From DATAQC01 sp038238185 (GTDB lineage Bacteria > Actinomycetota > Acidimicrobiia > Acidimicrobiales > AC-14): DNA of 13,002 bases. The position numbers and the translations under genes were made by a program. This document shows, piece by piece, positions 7,009 to 13,002 of this stretch; within the stretch, counting starts at the first letter, position 1; each line of letters starts with the position of its first letter. The notes under the pieces are model-generated. The model made no database searches, was not told the DNA's origin, and saw only the letters and a program-made list of their open reading frames with translations. The stretch is from assembly GCA_038238185.1 (NCBI GenBank), contig JBBRXY010000090.1:1-13002 (forward strand), given 5' to 3'.

Positions 7009-8253
7009 TCAGGTGACCGCGTCCGCGTGGGGGTGTCTCGAATAGAACTTGTGCATCACCTTGGGGGCCGGTGTGGCCCGGCCAGAGTCCTTCCCGGTCC
7101 CCCCGGTGCCGTCCCAGCGGGGATGCAGGCGCTTGTCGGCCCTCGGCGCGCTGCGCATGCGCCGGATCGCCCCGCCGACGACGCGAGAGGTGGTCGAGGC
7201 GATGACGCTGCTGGCGGGATTGGCGGTGATGGGGCTGAACTTGTCGGGGAAGCCCGGCATGGTGCACCCGATACAGATGCCTCCCATCTGCATGCAGCCG
7301 CCGCGACCATCGACCATGCCCCGCACGTCGATGTTGCACTGCACTACCGGGCCCCAACAACCCAGCTCCACCAGACACTCCTTGTCGCCGTACTCCTTGG
7401 CGAACACGCCTTCTTCGTAGTAGCCGGCCCGGGGGCAGTGACGGTGGACGGTCTCGCCGAACAACCAGGCCGGGCGTCCCAGCCCGTCGAACTCGGGCAG
7501 CGGCGCCAGGCCGTTCAAGAACAGGCTCACCGCCGTCACCGTCTCCAGCACGTTGTCGCCGATGGGCGCGCAACCGGGCACGTTGACCACGGGTACGCCG
7601 AACGCCGAGCGGTAGCCGTCGCCCAGGTAGTCCTTGACCCCCATGGAGTTGGTGACGTTGCCCGTGGCGGCGGGGATGCCGCCCCAGGTCGCACAGGTAC
7701 CGACGGCGATCAACGCCGCCGCCCCCCGGGCCAGGCGATCGAGCCACTCGAGCGACGTGATCTGGCGACCCGTGTCGCGATCCTCGCCCAGACCCATCCA
7801 GTAGCCGTCGCCGGCGATGGCCTCGTCCATGATCGAGCCCTCCCAGCAGATCAGATAGGGGGCGTCGAGCTCACCACGCTCGGCCATGAACAGGTTCTCG
7901 GTCCACTCCTGGCCCGCCTCGACGGACAGCACCGTGGAGATCAGCTCCACCCTGGGCAGTCCGGGGATGCTGCCGGTCAGAAGATGCTCGATCCGGGGGT
8001 GGGTGGCGCCGGTGGCGGCCACCGTGCAGCCGTCGCAGGACGCGCCGGCCAACCAGATGAGGTAGATCTTGTCCAGCGGTCCCAGGCGCAGGTGCGCCGG
8101 GTCGGTGGGCGTCGCCCGGGAGCGGATCCCGATGGGCGCCAAGGGGTCGGCGGGGTTCAGCCGCCAATCCTCCATCTGGCCGCCGGCGCTTTCGACGTTG
8201 CCGCACCCGGCCTTCGACTCGCCACGCCGTCCATGGACTACCGGGAGGGCCAT
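7009..8253 (-). CDS. [NiFe]-hydrogenase small subunit (orphan)
   Basis: A 414-residue electron-transfer subunit of an uptake-type [NiFe] hydrogenase, which passes electrons from H2 oxidation along three iron-sulfur clusters. Numbering from the ATG at 8253, proximal ligands are Cys73 and Cys76 (ASCDGC), Cys187 (GTCATWGG) and Cys228 (VPGC). The distal set is His270 or His272, Cys273, Cys293 and Cys299 (LGCWGP). The medial set has four cysteines: 306, 320, 327 and 330 (GGICIGCTMPGFPD), which predicts [4Fe-4S] and not [3Fe-4S]. There is no Tat signal or membrane helix, so it is probably cytoplasmic. The style (IPGLP, GTCATWGG, CTMPGFPDKF) resembles actinobacterial high-affinity and related group 1 enzymes; the exact group cannot be set by eye. 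Large-subunit and hyp genes are absent on both sides. The ATG at 8253 has a weak ribosome site; ATG at 8175 (MEDWRLNP) is an alternative start. Confidence 0.9.
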   Translation of the reverse strand: MALPVVHGRRGESKAGCGNVESAGGQMEDWRLNPADPLAPIGIRSRATPTDPAHLRLGPLDKIYLIWLAGASCDGCTVAATGATHPRIEHLLTGSIPGLPRVELISTVLSVEAGQEWTENLFMAERGELDAPYLICWEGSIMDEAIAGDGYWMGLGEDRDTGRQITSLEWLDRLARGAAALIAVGTCATWGGIPAATGNVTNSMGVKDYLGDGYRSAFGVPVVNVPGCAPIGDNVLETVTAVSLFLNGLAPLPEFDGLGRPAWLFGETVHRHCPRAGYYEEGVFAKEYGDKECLVELGCWGPVVQCNIDVRGMVDGRGGCMQMGGICIGCTMPGFPDKFSPITANPASSVIASTTSRVVGGAIRRMRSAPRADKRLHPRWDGTGGTGKDSGRATPAPKVMHKFYSRHPHADAVT

Positions 8254-8315
8254 GACACCCCGCCGCTACCCGTCATTTGCGAACAGACCCGACATCTCCC
8301 GGCGTTCGAGCTCAC
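8238..8315 (-). CDS. possible 25-residue leader ORF before the hydrogenase gene
   Basis: On the minus strand AAGGAGGT (complement of 8322-8329) stands six bases before a GTG at 8315, the best ribosome binding site in this part of the window. The frame reads VSSNAGRCRVCSQMTGSGG then VSWPSR and stops at TAG (8238-8240). It has one CxxC motif (CRVC). It overlaps the first five codons of the hydrogenase ORF in another frame, an arrangement seen in translational coupling, where termination just past a weak start allows re-initiation. I do not recognise the peptide. It could also mark a frameshifted original N-terminus of the hydrogenase subunit. The strong ribosome site is observed; the role is inferred. 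Confidence 0.35.
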   Translation of the reverse strand: MSSNAGRCRVCSQMTGSGGVSWPSR

Positions 8316-8548
8316 CAGGGACCTCCTTGGTCGCGCGTTGCACGGAAACGGCCAGTGGATTTTGAGAGGCACACAGCTAGTACTTCGATGTCCAGCTTAC
8401 TCCACCGAGAGCAAGATTCAGTGTGAATCCAACCGGGCTATTTGCGCTAGTCCGAAAGAACTATTTCAGTAGTTAAATATGACCAGTGGTCGGTCGTATT
8501 TGGGATCACGCGTCGCGATGATCGGGTCGCCCGACGCTCTCGACGGGC
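8316..8548. other. AT-richer upstream region of the hydrogenase gene
   Basis: No gene is seen. The stretch is clearly less GC-rich than its surroundings, especially 8440-8510. It holds the hydrogenase-side ribosome binding site (8322-8329), an inverted repeat at 8415-8429 and a shorter one (AACTA...TAGTT, 8459-8474). The promoter for the minus-strand hydrogenase gene probably lies here, but I could not identify a convincing -35/-10 pair. Confidence 0.45.
8415..8429. promoter_or_regulatory. inverted repeat GATTCA-GTG-TGAATC
   Basis: Perfect 6-bp arms separated by three bases, about 100 bases upstream of the leader ORF start. The size and symmetry suit a dimeric transcription factor site for the hydrogenase gene. 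The binding protein is unknown. Confidence 0.3.
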
Positions 8549-10078
8549 CTAGGGGTACGGCGGCGAGAAGAACGCCCGGCCGATGGCGTCGGGGAGCGGC
8601 AGCGGGATGTCGCCGCCGGTGCCCCAGCCGGCGGTGATGCCGCCTCGGACGAACCACGTGCTCGTGGAGAGACGGAACACGCCGATGTCGGTGGTGCGGT
8701 TGCCGTCGTAGTCACCGGGCACAGGGATGTCGCCGCTCGCTTCCCAGCCGCTGGTCGTCCCTCCCCGCACGTGCCACGTGCCCGTGGAGGGGCGGAACAC
8801 CGAGATGTCGGTGGCGCCACCGCTGAGGGTCATCGACGTGCTCGCCGTCGCGGCTGACGCCACGCCGTCGGAAGGGGTGACCTGGCACCGGAGTTGATCA
8901 CCGGCGTGGGCCGTTCCGCTCGGGATGGCATCGCGTATGGCGGCAGTGGTCACGTCCCGCACCGTCGACCCGTTGACGGTCCACTGGTAGTGGTAGCGCA
9001 TGATCTGGTAGTCGGGGTCCTCGGTGATGAGCGAGGTGTTGACCAGGCAGAAGACCACGTCGGACAGAGAGGGCGCAGCGGGCTCGAACGACAACGCCAC
9101 CGCGTTCGGGGGGCGGTTGGTGATCTGGCCGGCCGAGGCCACCACGTCGAAAGGTGTGTCCACCGCCCGCGCACCGTTCACGTCGATCCAGGCGCGCCAT
9201 GTGCCGGTCTGATTGAGGTTGACCTGGACGTTCCACCAGAACCATCCCGACTCGCACGGCCTGGTCCTGGGGAGGGTCGTTGGTGCCACCGAAGGGGTTG
9301 GGGGAGAAGGTGAAGTCGCGCACGCGAAGGGTGGAGGGGATCGGGATCTGGTTGACCCAGCTGCTGGCGCCGGGCCGGCACGGCCCGGCATAGGGCTCGT
9401 AGTAGGTGCCCTGGTAGCGCGACTCGAAGCGGAGGTGGGGGCCGGTGCTGTTCCCGCTGCTCGCGGTCAGGCCGAGCTGGGTACCGGCCTTCACGGACTG
9501 GCCCACTGAGACGGCGACGCCCCCGTTCTTGAGGTGGAAGTACCACGTCTAGTGGGTGCCGCCATGGGCGAGGCGCACGAAGTTCGCCGGCTGTCCGGAC
9601 GTGGACGTGTTCATGTCGGGTTCGCCGTCGTGGGCGTCGGAGACGATCCCGTCGAGTGCGGCGAACACACGGGCACTCCGATGGCCTGCTCCTGGAAGCT
9701 GCGAATGAGCGAGTCGATGCCCGTGTGGCCGTCGTAGGAGTGCTGCGTGCAGTTGAAGTCCTGGATCGTGGCGCCAGGCGCGAGGTCGACGTAGTTCTGA
9801 ATTGCGAGGTCTTCCCACAGCGCGCCGGCCTGGGGATGGAAGGGGTATGGCTGGGGCGGGGAGGCGGCGACCGAGTCAGGCGCTGGAGCGGGCGCCGAGA
9901 GCGCGGGCTGCGGCGCAAGCTGCCCGGTGTCGTCGTGGACGACCATCTCGCCGCTCACCGGCCCGTGCACGGGTTGGCCACCCGGCCCGGGCGCGGCACC
10001 CGACGGTGCGAGGAAGACCGTCGTCAGGGCGACGGCCACCAGCAGGGCCGTTCTCGTGGACAATGACCTGAGAGCCAT
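8549..10078 (-). pseudogene. secreted M23 peptidase-like protein with FRPSTG repeats, decayed
   Basis: A reading frame spread over three phases. It starts at ATG 10078 after GGAGGAGGG (complement of 10083-10091) with signal peptide LLVAVALTTVFLAPSGAA. A peptidase M23 (LytM/lysostaphin-like, peptidoglycan endopeptidase) domain follows: DGHTGIDSLIRSF contains the HxxxD zinc motif. Near 9664-9669 a TG dinucleotide too many shifts the frame before VFAALDGIVSDAHDGEPD. A TAG at 9549-9551 then interrupts GGTH*TWYFHLKNG. The second zinc motif reads HLRFES where HLHFES is expected (Arg codon at 9429-9431). A second frameshift near 9250-9265 precedes ESGWFWWNVQVNLNQTG. The remainder has a possible Ig-like region and two FRPSTG repeats. 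Two frameshifts, a nonsense codon and a lost ligand indicate an inactive gene; sequencing error could explain one lesion but hardly all. Confidence 0.8.
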
Positions 10079-10182
10079 TCTTCCCTCCTCCGAGGACGGT
10101 ACAGCGGGCAGTATCAGTCGTCGTCGCCGGCCTTAGCTGTGACCTCCGGACGGCGAGCCCGCAGGTGAACCCGACGGTCTGA

Positions 10183-10356
10183 ATCATCAACGAAGCCGCG
10201 GTGATCCGCCTCCTCGGCGCGCTGCTTGCGGAGCAGGCCGACGAGTGGGCTATCGCCAAGCGCTACATGAGCGCCGAGACACTCAAGACCCCGCGGCACG
10301 CCACGACGCCCGCCACCGACCCGAGACCGGCGATCGAGGAGGTGACCGCTGGCTGA
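10183..10356 (+). pseudogene. IS256/mutator-type transposase C-terminal remnant
   Basis: After an in-frame TGA (10180-10182) the frame reads IINEAAVIRLLGALLAEQAD followed by EWAIAKRYMSAETL, ending at TGA 10354-10356. The pattern 'AAVIRLxGAxLxEQxDEWxxxxRYMSxExL' is the typical C-terminus of IS256-family (mutator) transposases. Only about 57 residues remain and no start codon or DDE catalytic residues are present, so this is a truncated relic and not an active element. The upstream break falls between 10093 and 10182, close behind the start of the decayed peptidase gene on the other strand, which suggests a past insertion or deletion here. Confidence 0.65.
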
Positions 10357-10447
10357 CCCACCCTCGAGCTCGCAATCGCAGCGTCAGCCGGTGCCACGCC
10401 GGACGAGCGCGCACGGCCGCACCGACCAACATCAAACACGAAAAGAG

Positions 10448-10552
10448 GTGCTTCACAACACAGACGATTCGTGATATATCAATCATCCCGAGCTGGCCGG
10501 CAAGATCGGTGAGCTCACGGTTGACGAGATGACCGCCGCCACGGCCTCGTAG
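10448..10552 (+). other. short ORF interrupted by in-frame TGA, before a terminator
   Basis: From GTG 10448 the frame reads VLHNTDDS, TGA (10472-10474), then YINHPELAGKIGELTVDEMT followed by AATAS and TAG (10550-10552). The part after TGA has a coding-like composition and acidic leader-like character. A hairpin terminator starts 19 bases after the TAG, as expected for a real short gene. The GTG lacks a properly spaced ribosome site, so the start is uncertain. It may be a nonsense-mutated small gene; I do not recognise the family. Confidence 0.25.
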
Positions 10553-10571
10553 ACCACCGCGCCGGACTCAA

Positions 10572-10595
10572 CCCGCCCGCCATCCTGCGGGCGGG
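10572..10595 (+). terminator. 9-bp GC hairpin terminator
   Basis: CCCGCCCGC (10572-10580), loop CATCCT, GCGGGCGGG (10587-10595): a perfect stem without a T-run. It insulates the lipoprotein operon promoter at 10602 from upstream transcription. Confidence 0.68.
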
Positions 10596-10601
10596 CGACA
10601 C

Positions 10602-10630
10602 GTGACGACCGTTGGAGCCAGTGCTACGGT
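10602..10630 (+). promoter_or_regulatory. putative promoter of the lipoprotein operon
   Basis: GTGACG (10602-10607), 17-base spacer, TACGGT (10625-10630). TANNNT is the usual actinobacterial -10 form and the -35 matches TTGACA at four of six positions. It lies just after a terminator and about 60 bases before the ATG at 10691. Confidence 0.45.
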
Positions 10631-10690
10631 GCGACACTACTGGGCAACGCCGTACTCGAGCCCGAACGGTGGCTGCGGGGGGACGGGAGC

Positions 10691-12253
10691 ATGTTCACTG
10701 CTCTATTGCGGGCGGGAGGCTTCGTCAGGCTGACGACGGCGCTCATTGGTTTGGCATTGCTCGTCGCCGCCTGCTCCGACTCGGACAAGGCGACGTCTCC
10801 GGAACAGCCCGCTTCGACCAAGCTGGGGGCTGCGCGGTTCGAGCCGGGCCCCTGTCCGAAATCGGATCCGCCTCTGAAGGAGCTCGAGGGTGCCGATTGC
10901 GGCTTCCTCGTCGTGCCCGAGAACCGAGCCAAGGCTGGCAGCCACGCTATCAAGTTGCCAGTGGCGACGATTCATGCGGTCGCCAAGACGGCCGACGATC
11001 CCATCGTGTACATGGCCGGTGGCCCGGGCGTCGACCCAATCAGCCAGGAGACGGTCCTGCTCGTGCAGGCCGGGATCAATCGTGACCGCGACCTCATCCT
11101 GATGGGGCAGCGCGGAACGTTGAATGCCCAGCCGGCGCTTCTGTGTCCTGAAATCGACCGCTTCAACGCCGAGGTCGTTGGCCTGGACTACGACGCAGAG
11201 ACCACGGGAAGGGCGCACGTCGAGGCCACACGCGAGTGCCATGACCGCCTAGTGAAAGAAGGCAACGACCTGGGCGCGTACAACACAACCGAGAACGCAG
11301 CAGACTTCGCTGATCTTCGCACGGCCCTCGGCAAAGCTGAATGGAACGTGTACGGCACCTCGTACGGCACCGACCTCGCGCTCACCTACATGCGCGCGTA
11401 CCCGCAGGGCGTGCGAAGTGTCGTCCTTGACTCCGTATTCCCTCCGGATTTCGCCGTCCAGAGCACCACCTGGAAGAGCGTCAAGGAGGCGGCCGACAAC
11501 ACGTTTGCGGCATGCAAGCAGCAGCCAGCATGCGCCCAGCGCTACCCGGATATCGAAAGCCAGTTCGCGCGACTGGTTTCGGATCTGGAGGCGAAGCCAG
11601 TGGGTACGCAGGCGCCACCGTCGCCGGGGATGCCGCCCGTGAAGGTCGTCCTCGACGGTGGCGCCTTCCTCCAATGGTTTGTCAGCATCGGCGGCTTCGC
11701 CACCGTTATCCCCTCGTCGATCGCCGCGCTGGCCGAGGGGGACGCCTCGCAAGTCGCAGCAGTCCGCGCCGTTGGCGCCGATCCGTCCCGCGCCGGCTTC
11801 GACGGCACTGGCCTGTTCTACGGTGCCTTCTGCAGCGAATGGGTGCCATTCGAGCCACCCTCGGAGATCCTCACCGTAGGCAAAAAGCTCTTTCCGACCT
11901 TCCCCGACTCAGTCCTGCGACAGGCCCCGCAGCTGGCCTTCTTGGCCGAGGACTGCGCGGTCTGGAACGTGCCGAAGGCGCCCGTCGCGCAGCGATCCGA
12001 CAAGTCCAGCGACATCCCGACCCTCATCGTTTCCGGCACTTTCGACGCTCGGACAGCTCCGCAACTGGGTGAGCACGCCGCGAGGTCGCTTTCCAGGTCG
12101 ACGGTCGTGAACATCCCCGGTGCCGGCCACGTCGTGGTCCCGAGGAATGAGTGCGCGCAGCAGGTCTTCCATTCCTTCCTGACGGCACCAACGAACTCGC
12201 CGGACACGAGCTGCGTTACGACGCTCACACCGGCTCCCTTCAAAGACCAATAG
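10691..12253 (+). CDS. lipoprotein alpha/beta hydrolase, TAP-like (S33-type peptidase/esterase)
   Basis: A 520-residue exported lipoprotein. The signal peptide ends in lipobox LVAAC with Cys28 as the lipidation site, so the enzyme should be anchored outside the membrane. The fold matches tripeptidyl-aminopeptidase-like hydrolases (Streptomyces TAPs, mycobacterial CaeA/Hip1-type). Features are CGFLVVPENR near the N-terminus, MAGGPG (oxyanion region), GQRGT, the nucleophile elbow GTSYG with Ser224, catalytic Asp452 in SGTFDARTAP and His480 in GAGHVVV. The last part corresponds to the TAP-like C-terminal domain, with paired cysteines possibly forming disulfides. All triad residues and a normal length suggest an active enzyme releasing short peptides or cleaving esters; the substrate is unknown. 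The start at 10691 has a G-rich upstream run (10677-10682) and fits the signal peptide. The next lipoprotein gene follows 12 bases later. Confidence 0.9.
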   Translation: MFTALLRAGGFVRLTTALIGLALLVAACSDSDKATSPEQPASTKLGAARFEPGPCPKSDPPLKELEGADCGFLVVPENRAKAGSHAIKLPVATIHAVAKTADDPIVYMAGGPGVDPISQETVLLVQAGINRDRDLILMGQRGTLNAQPALLCPEIDRFNAEVVGLDYDAETTGRAHVEATRECHDRLVKEGNDLGAYNTTENAADFADLRTALGKAEWNVYGTSYGTDLALTYMRAYPQGVRSVVLDSVFPPDFAVQSTTWKSVKEAADNTFAACKQQPACAQRYPDIESQFARLVSDLEAKPVGTQAPPSPGMPPVKVVLDGGAFLQWFVSIGGFATVIPSSIAALAEGDASQVAAVRAVGADPSRAGFDGTGLFYGAFCSEWVPFEPPSEILTVGKKLFPTFPDSVLRQAPQLAFLAEDCAVWNVPKAPVAQRSDKSSDIPTLIVSGTFDARTAPQLGEHAARSLSRSTVVNIPGAGHVVVPRNECAQQVFHSFLTAPTNSPDTSCVTTLTPAPFKDQ

Positions 12254-12265
12254 GAGCGTGAACCA

Positions 12266-12868
12266 ATGAACAGCCACCAAGTCCTGCGAGCAGCGGCCCT
12301 CTCGCTGGCCGCCATCGGGTTTCTGTCGCTGAGTGCGTGCAGCCATGACCAAAAGGACGGGAAGTCGCCGCCGACGACAGCAGCCGGCGCGCTGCTGCCT
12401 CGCGACACCGTCGTTTCGCTGACCGCCGTGACCGGGTACTTCCCCGAGGTCACGAAGGAGGCAAGCACGGGGCCGAACGAGACGAGCGCCGGCAAGCCCA
12501 CTGGGTCGAGATCGGTGGTGTTCACCAGCGACGACGGCAACAAGAAGGTGACGGTCTCCGTCGACCAGTACGCCAACGCTGCTGACGCCTCGGCCGCCTT
12601 CGAAACGGCGGTGCAGGGCAGCGAGGTAGCGCCCGGGTTCAAGCCGGCTACCGCCCCGAGTCTCGGTCAGGGGGCGTTCGCCGGCACGTCACAGGTCGGC
12701 GCCGAGATGCACTTCGGTGTGGGGACGCGCGACGGCAGGCTGCTCGTGAACCTCACCCACGCCGGCGGGATCCCCGTAACCCCCGCCAACTCGAACAACC
12801 TGAGCGCCCTCGCGGGAGCGGAACTGGCTGCCGCCAAGCAGGCCCTCGGGCCCAGCGGAAGCAACTAG
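12266..12868 (+). CDS. small exported lipoprotein of unknown function
   Basis: A 200-residue protein whose signal peptide (LSLAAIGFLSLSAC) ends in a lipobox with Cys25 as the lipidation site. The mature part begins with a Ser/Thr/Pro-rich spacer and continues with RDTVVSLTAVTGYFPEV, VVFTSDDGNKKVTVSVDQYA and a GAEMHFGVGTRDGRLLVNLT strand pair. The pattern looks like an alpha/beta sensor-like fold seen in some actinobacterial lipoproteins, but I cannot name the family. AGGAG (12252-12256) overlaps the stop of the hydrolase gene and sits nine bases before the ATG, so the two genes are co-transcribed and probably translationally linked. A role with the hydrolase, for example substrate binding or modulation at the cell surface, is inferred only from this arrangement. 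Confidence 0.82.
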   Translation: MNSHQVLRAAALSLAAIGFLSLSACSHDQKDGKSPPTTAAGALLPRDTVVSLTAVTGYFPEVTKEASTGPNETSAGKPTGSRSVVFTSDDGNKKVTVSVDQYANAADASAAFETAVQGSEVAPGFKPATAPSLGQGAFAGTSQVGAEMHFGVGTRDGRLLVNLTHAGGIPVTPANSNNLSALAGAELAAAKQALGPSGSN

Positions 12869-12909
12869 CCTGGTGTTCCGCACATGAGTGGGCGTGGAGT
12901 GTTGTCCAT
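12865..12909 (-). CDS. 14-residue ORF with good ribosome site (doubtful)
   Basis: GGAGG lies six bases before an ATG at 12909 on the minus strand. The frame reads MDNTPRPLMCGTPG and stops at TAG on the last codon of the convergent lipoprotein gene. The good spacing suggests the true 5' end of a gene truncated at this junction, following the gene whose stop is at 12926. The product is not recognised. Confidence 0.18.
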   Translation of the reverse strand: MDNTPRPLMCGTPG

Positions 12910-12925
12910 GGTTGTCCTCCGGTGT

Positions 12926-13000
12926 TCAGCGGGTGGTGATCGGGTCGACGGCGAGGAGTTCGAGGATGCGGCCTGCGAGCCCGCCTGGCGCAGGGATGAC
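12926..13000 (-). CDS. C-terminal end of an unidentified gene (partial)
   Basis: The minus-strand frame entering from the window edge reads VIPAPGGLAGRILELLAVDP then ITTR and stops at TGA (12926-12928). Almost all third positions are G/C, which supports real coding. The gene begins beyond the window. The 24 visible residues do not identify a family. It is convergent with the lipoprotein operon, and no terminator hairpin is visible between them. Confidence 0.4.
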   Translation of the reverse strand, partial: VIPAPGGLAGRILELLAVDPITTR

Positions 13001-13002
13001 GG

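Noticed and set aside
7027..8472. 481-codon plus-strand ORF opposite the hydrogenase gene
   Set aside because: The opposite strand encodes a clear hydrogenase subunit with conserved motifs. This ORF is an antisense shadow with a His/Arg/Ala-rich product.
8522..8534. TCGGG-TCG-CCCGA hairpin after the M23 pseudogene
   Set aside because: The 5-bp arms are too short to call a terminator in DNA this GC-rich.
10448..10552. Selenoprotein or lanthipeptide-type precursor
   Set aside because: There is no SECIS-like element, core peptide, modification enzyme or transporter nearby; kept only as an interrupted small ORF.

Overview
The window is high-GC DNA with G/C-dominated third codon positions, GTG starts, a furA-katG pair and two lipobox proteins. 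This suggests an actinobacterium. The SBBP and 'FRPSTGxWY' repeat proteins point towards a soil or freshwater lineage such as Acidimicrobiia, but that placement is inference.

Layout. (1) 1-139: the right end of an IS630-type insertion sequence with the last codons of its transposase. (2) 98-3241: a 1047-residue secreted repeat protein: DUF7948-like N-terminus, seven SBBP repeats, a Thr/Ser linker and six 'DxDGDGxxDxAVFRPSTGxWY' repeats. A strong hairpin terminator follows. (3) 3278-4205: about 0.9 kb without an intact gene. It holds a perfect 14-bp palindrome, a frameshifted alpha/beta-hydrolase remnant and a start-less coding fragment on the minus strand. (4) 4206-6928: furA-katG, a redox-sensing repressor overlapping the catalase-peroxidase it normally controls, ending in a perfect hairpin. 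(5) 7009-8253 (minus): a [NiFe]-hydrogenase small subunit with all expected iron-sulfur ligands but no large subunit or maturation gene anywhere in the window. It is preceded by a 25-codon ORF with a near-ideal ribosome binding site. (6) 8549-10078 (minus): a decayed secreted M23 peptidase with two frameshifts, one nonsense codon and a lost zinc-site His. Its C-terminus carries the same FRPSTG repeats as the protein in (2). (7) 10183-10600: a transposase C-terminal remnant (IS256/mutator type), a short ORF interrupted by TGA, and a hairpin terminator. (8) 10602-12868: a promoter and a two-gene lipoprotein operon: a TAP-like alpha/beta hydrolase (S33 peptidase type) and a small unknown lipoprotein. 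(9) The last 130 bases hold the tail of an unidentified minus-strand gene.

The working units are oxidative-stress defence (furA-katG), possible H2 oxidation (incomplete here), and secreted or surface proteins. IS ends and three degraded genes lie between them, so this looks like a rearranged accessory region. The most unusual point is the apparently intact but orphan hydrogenase small subunit with its possible leader ORF.
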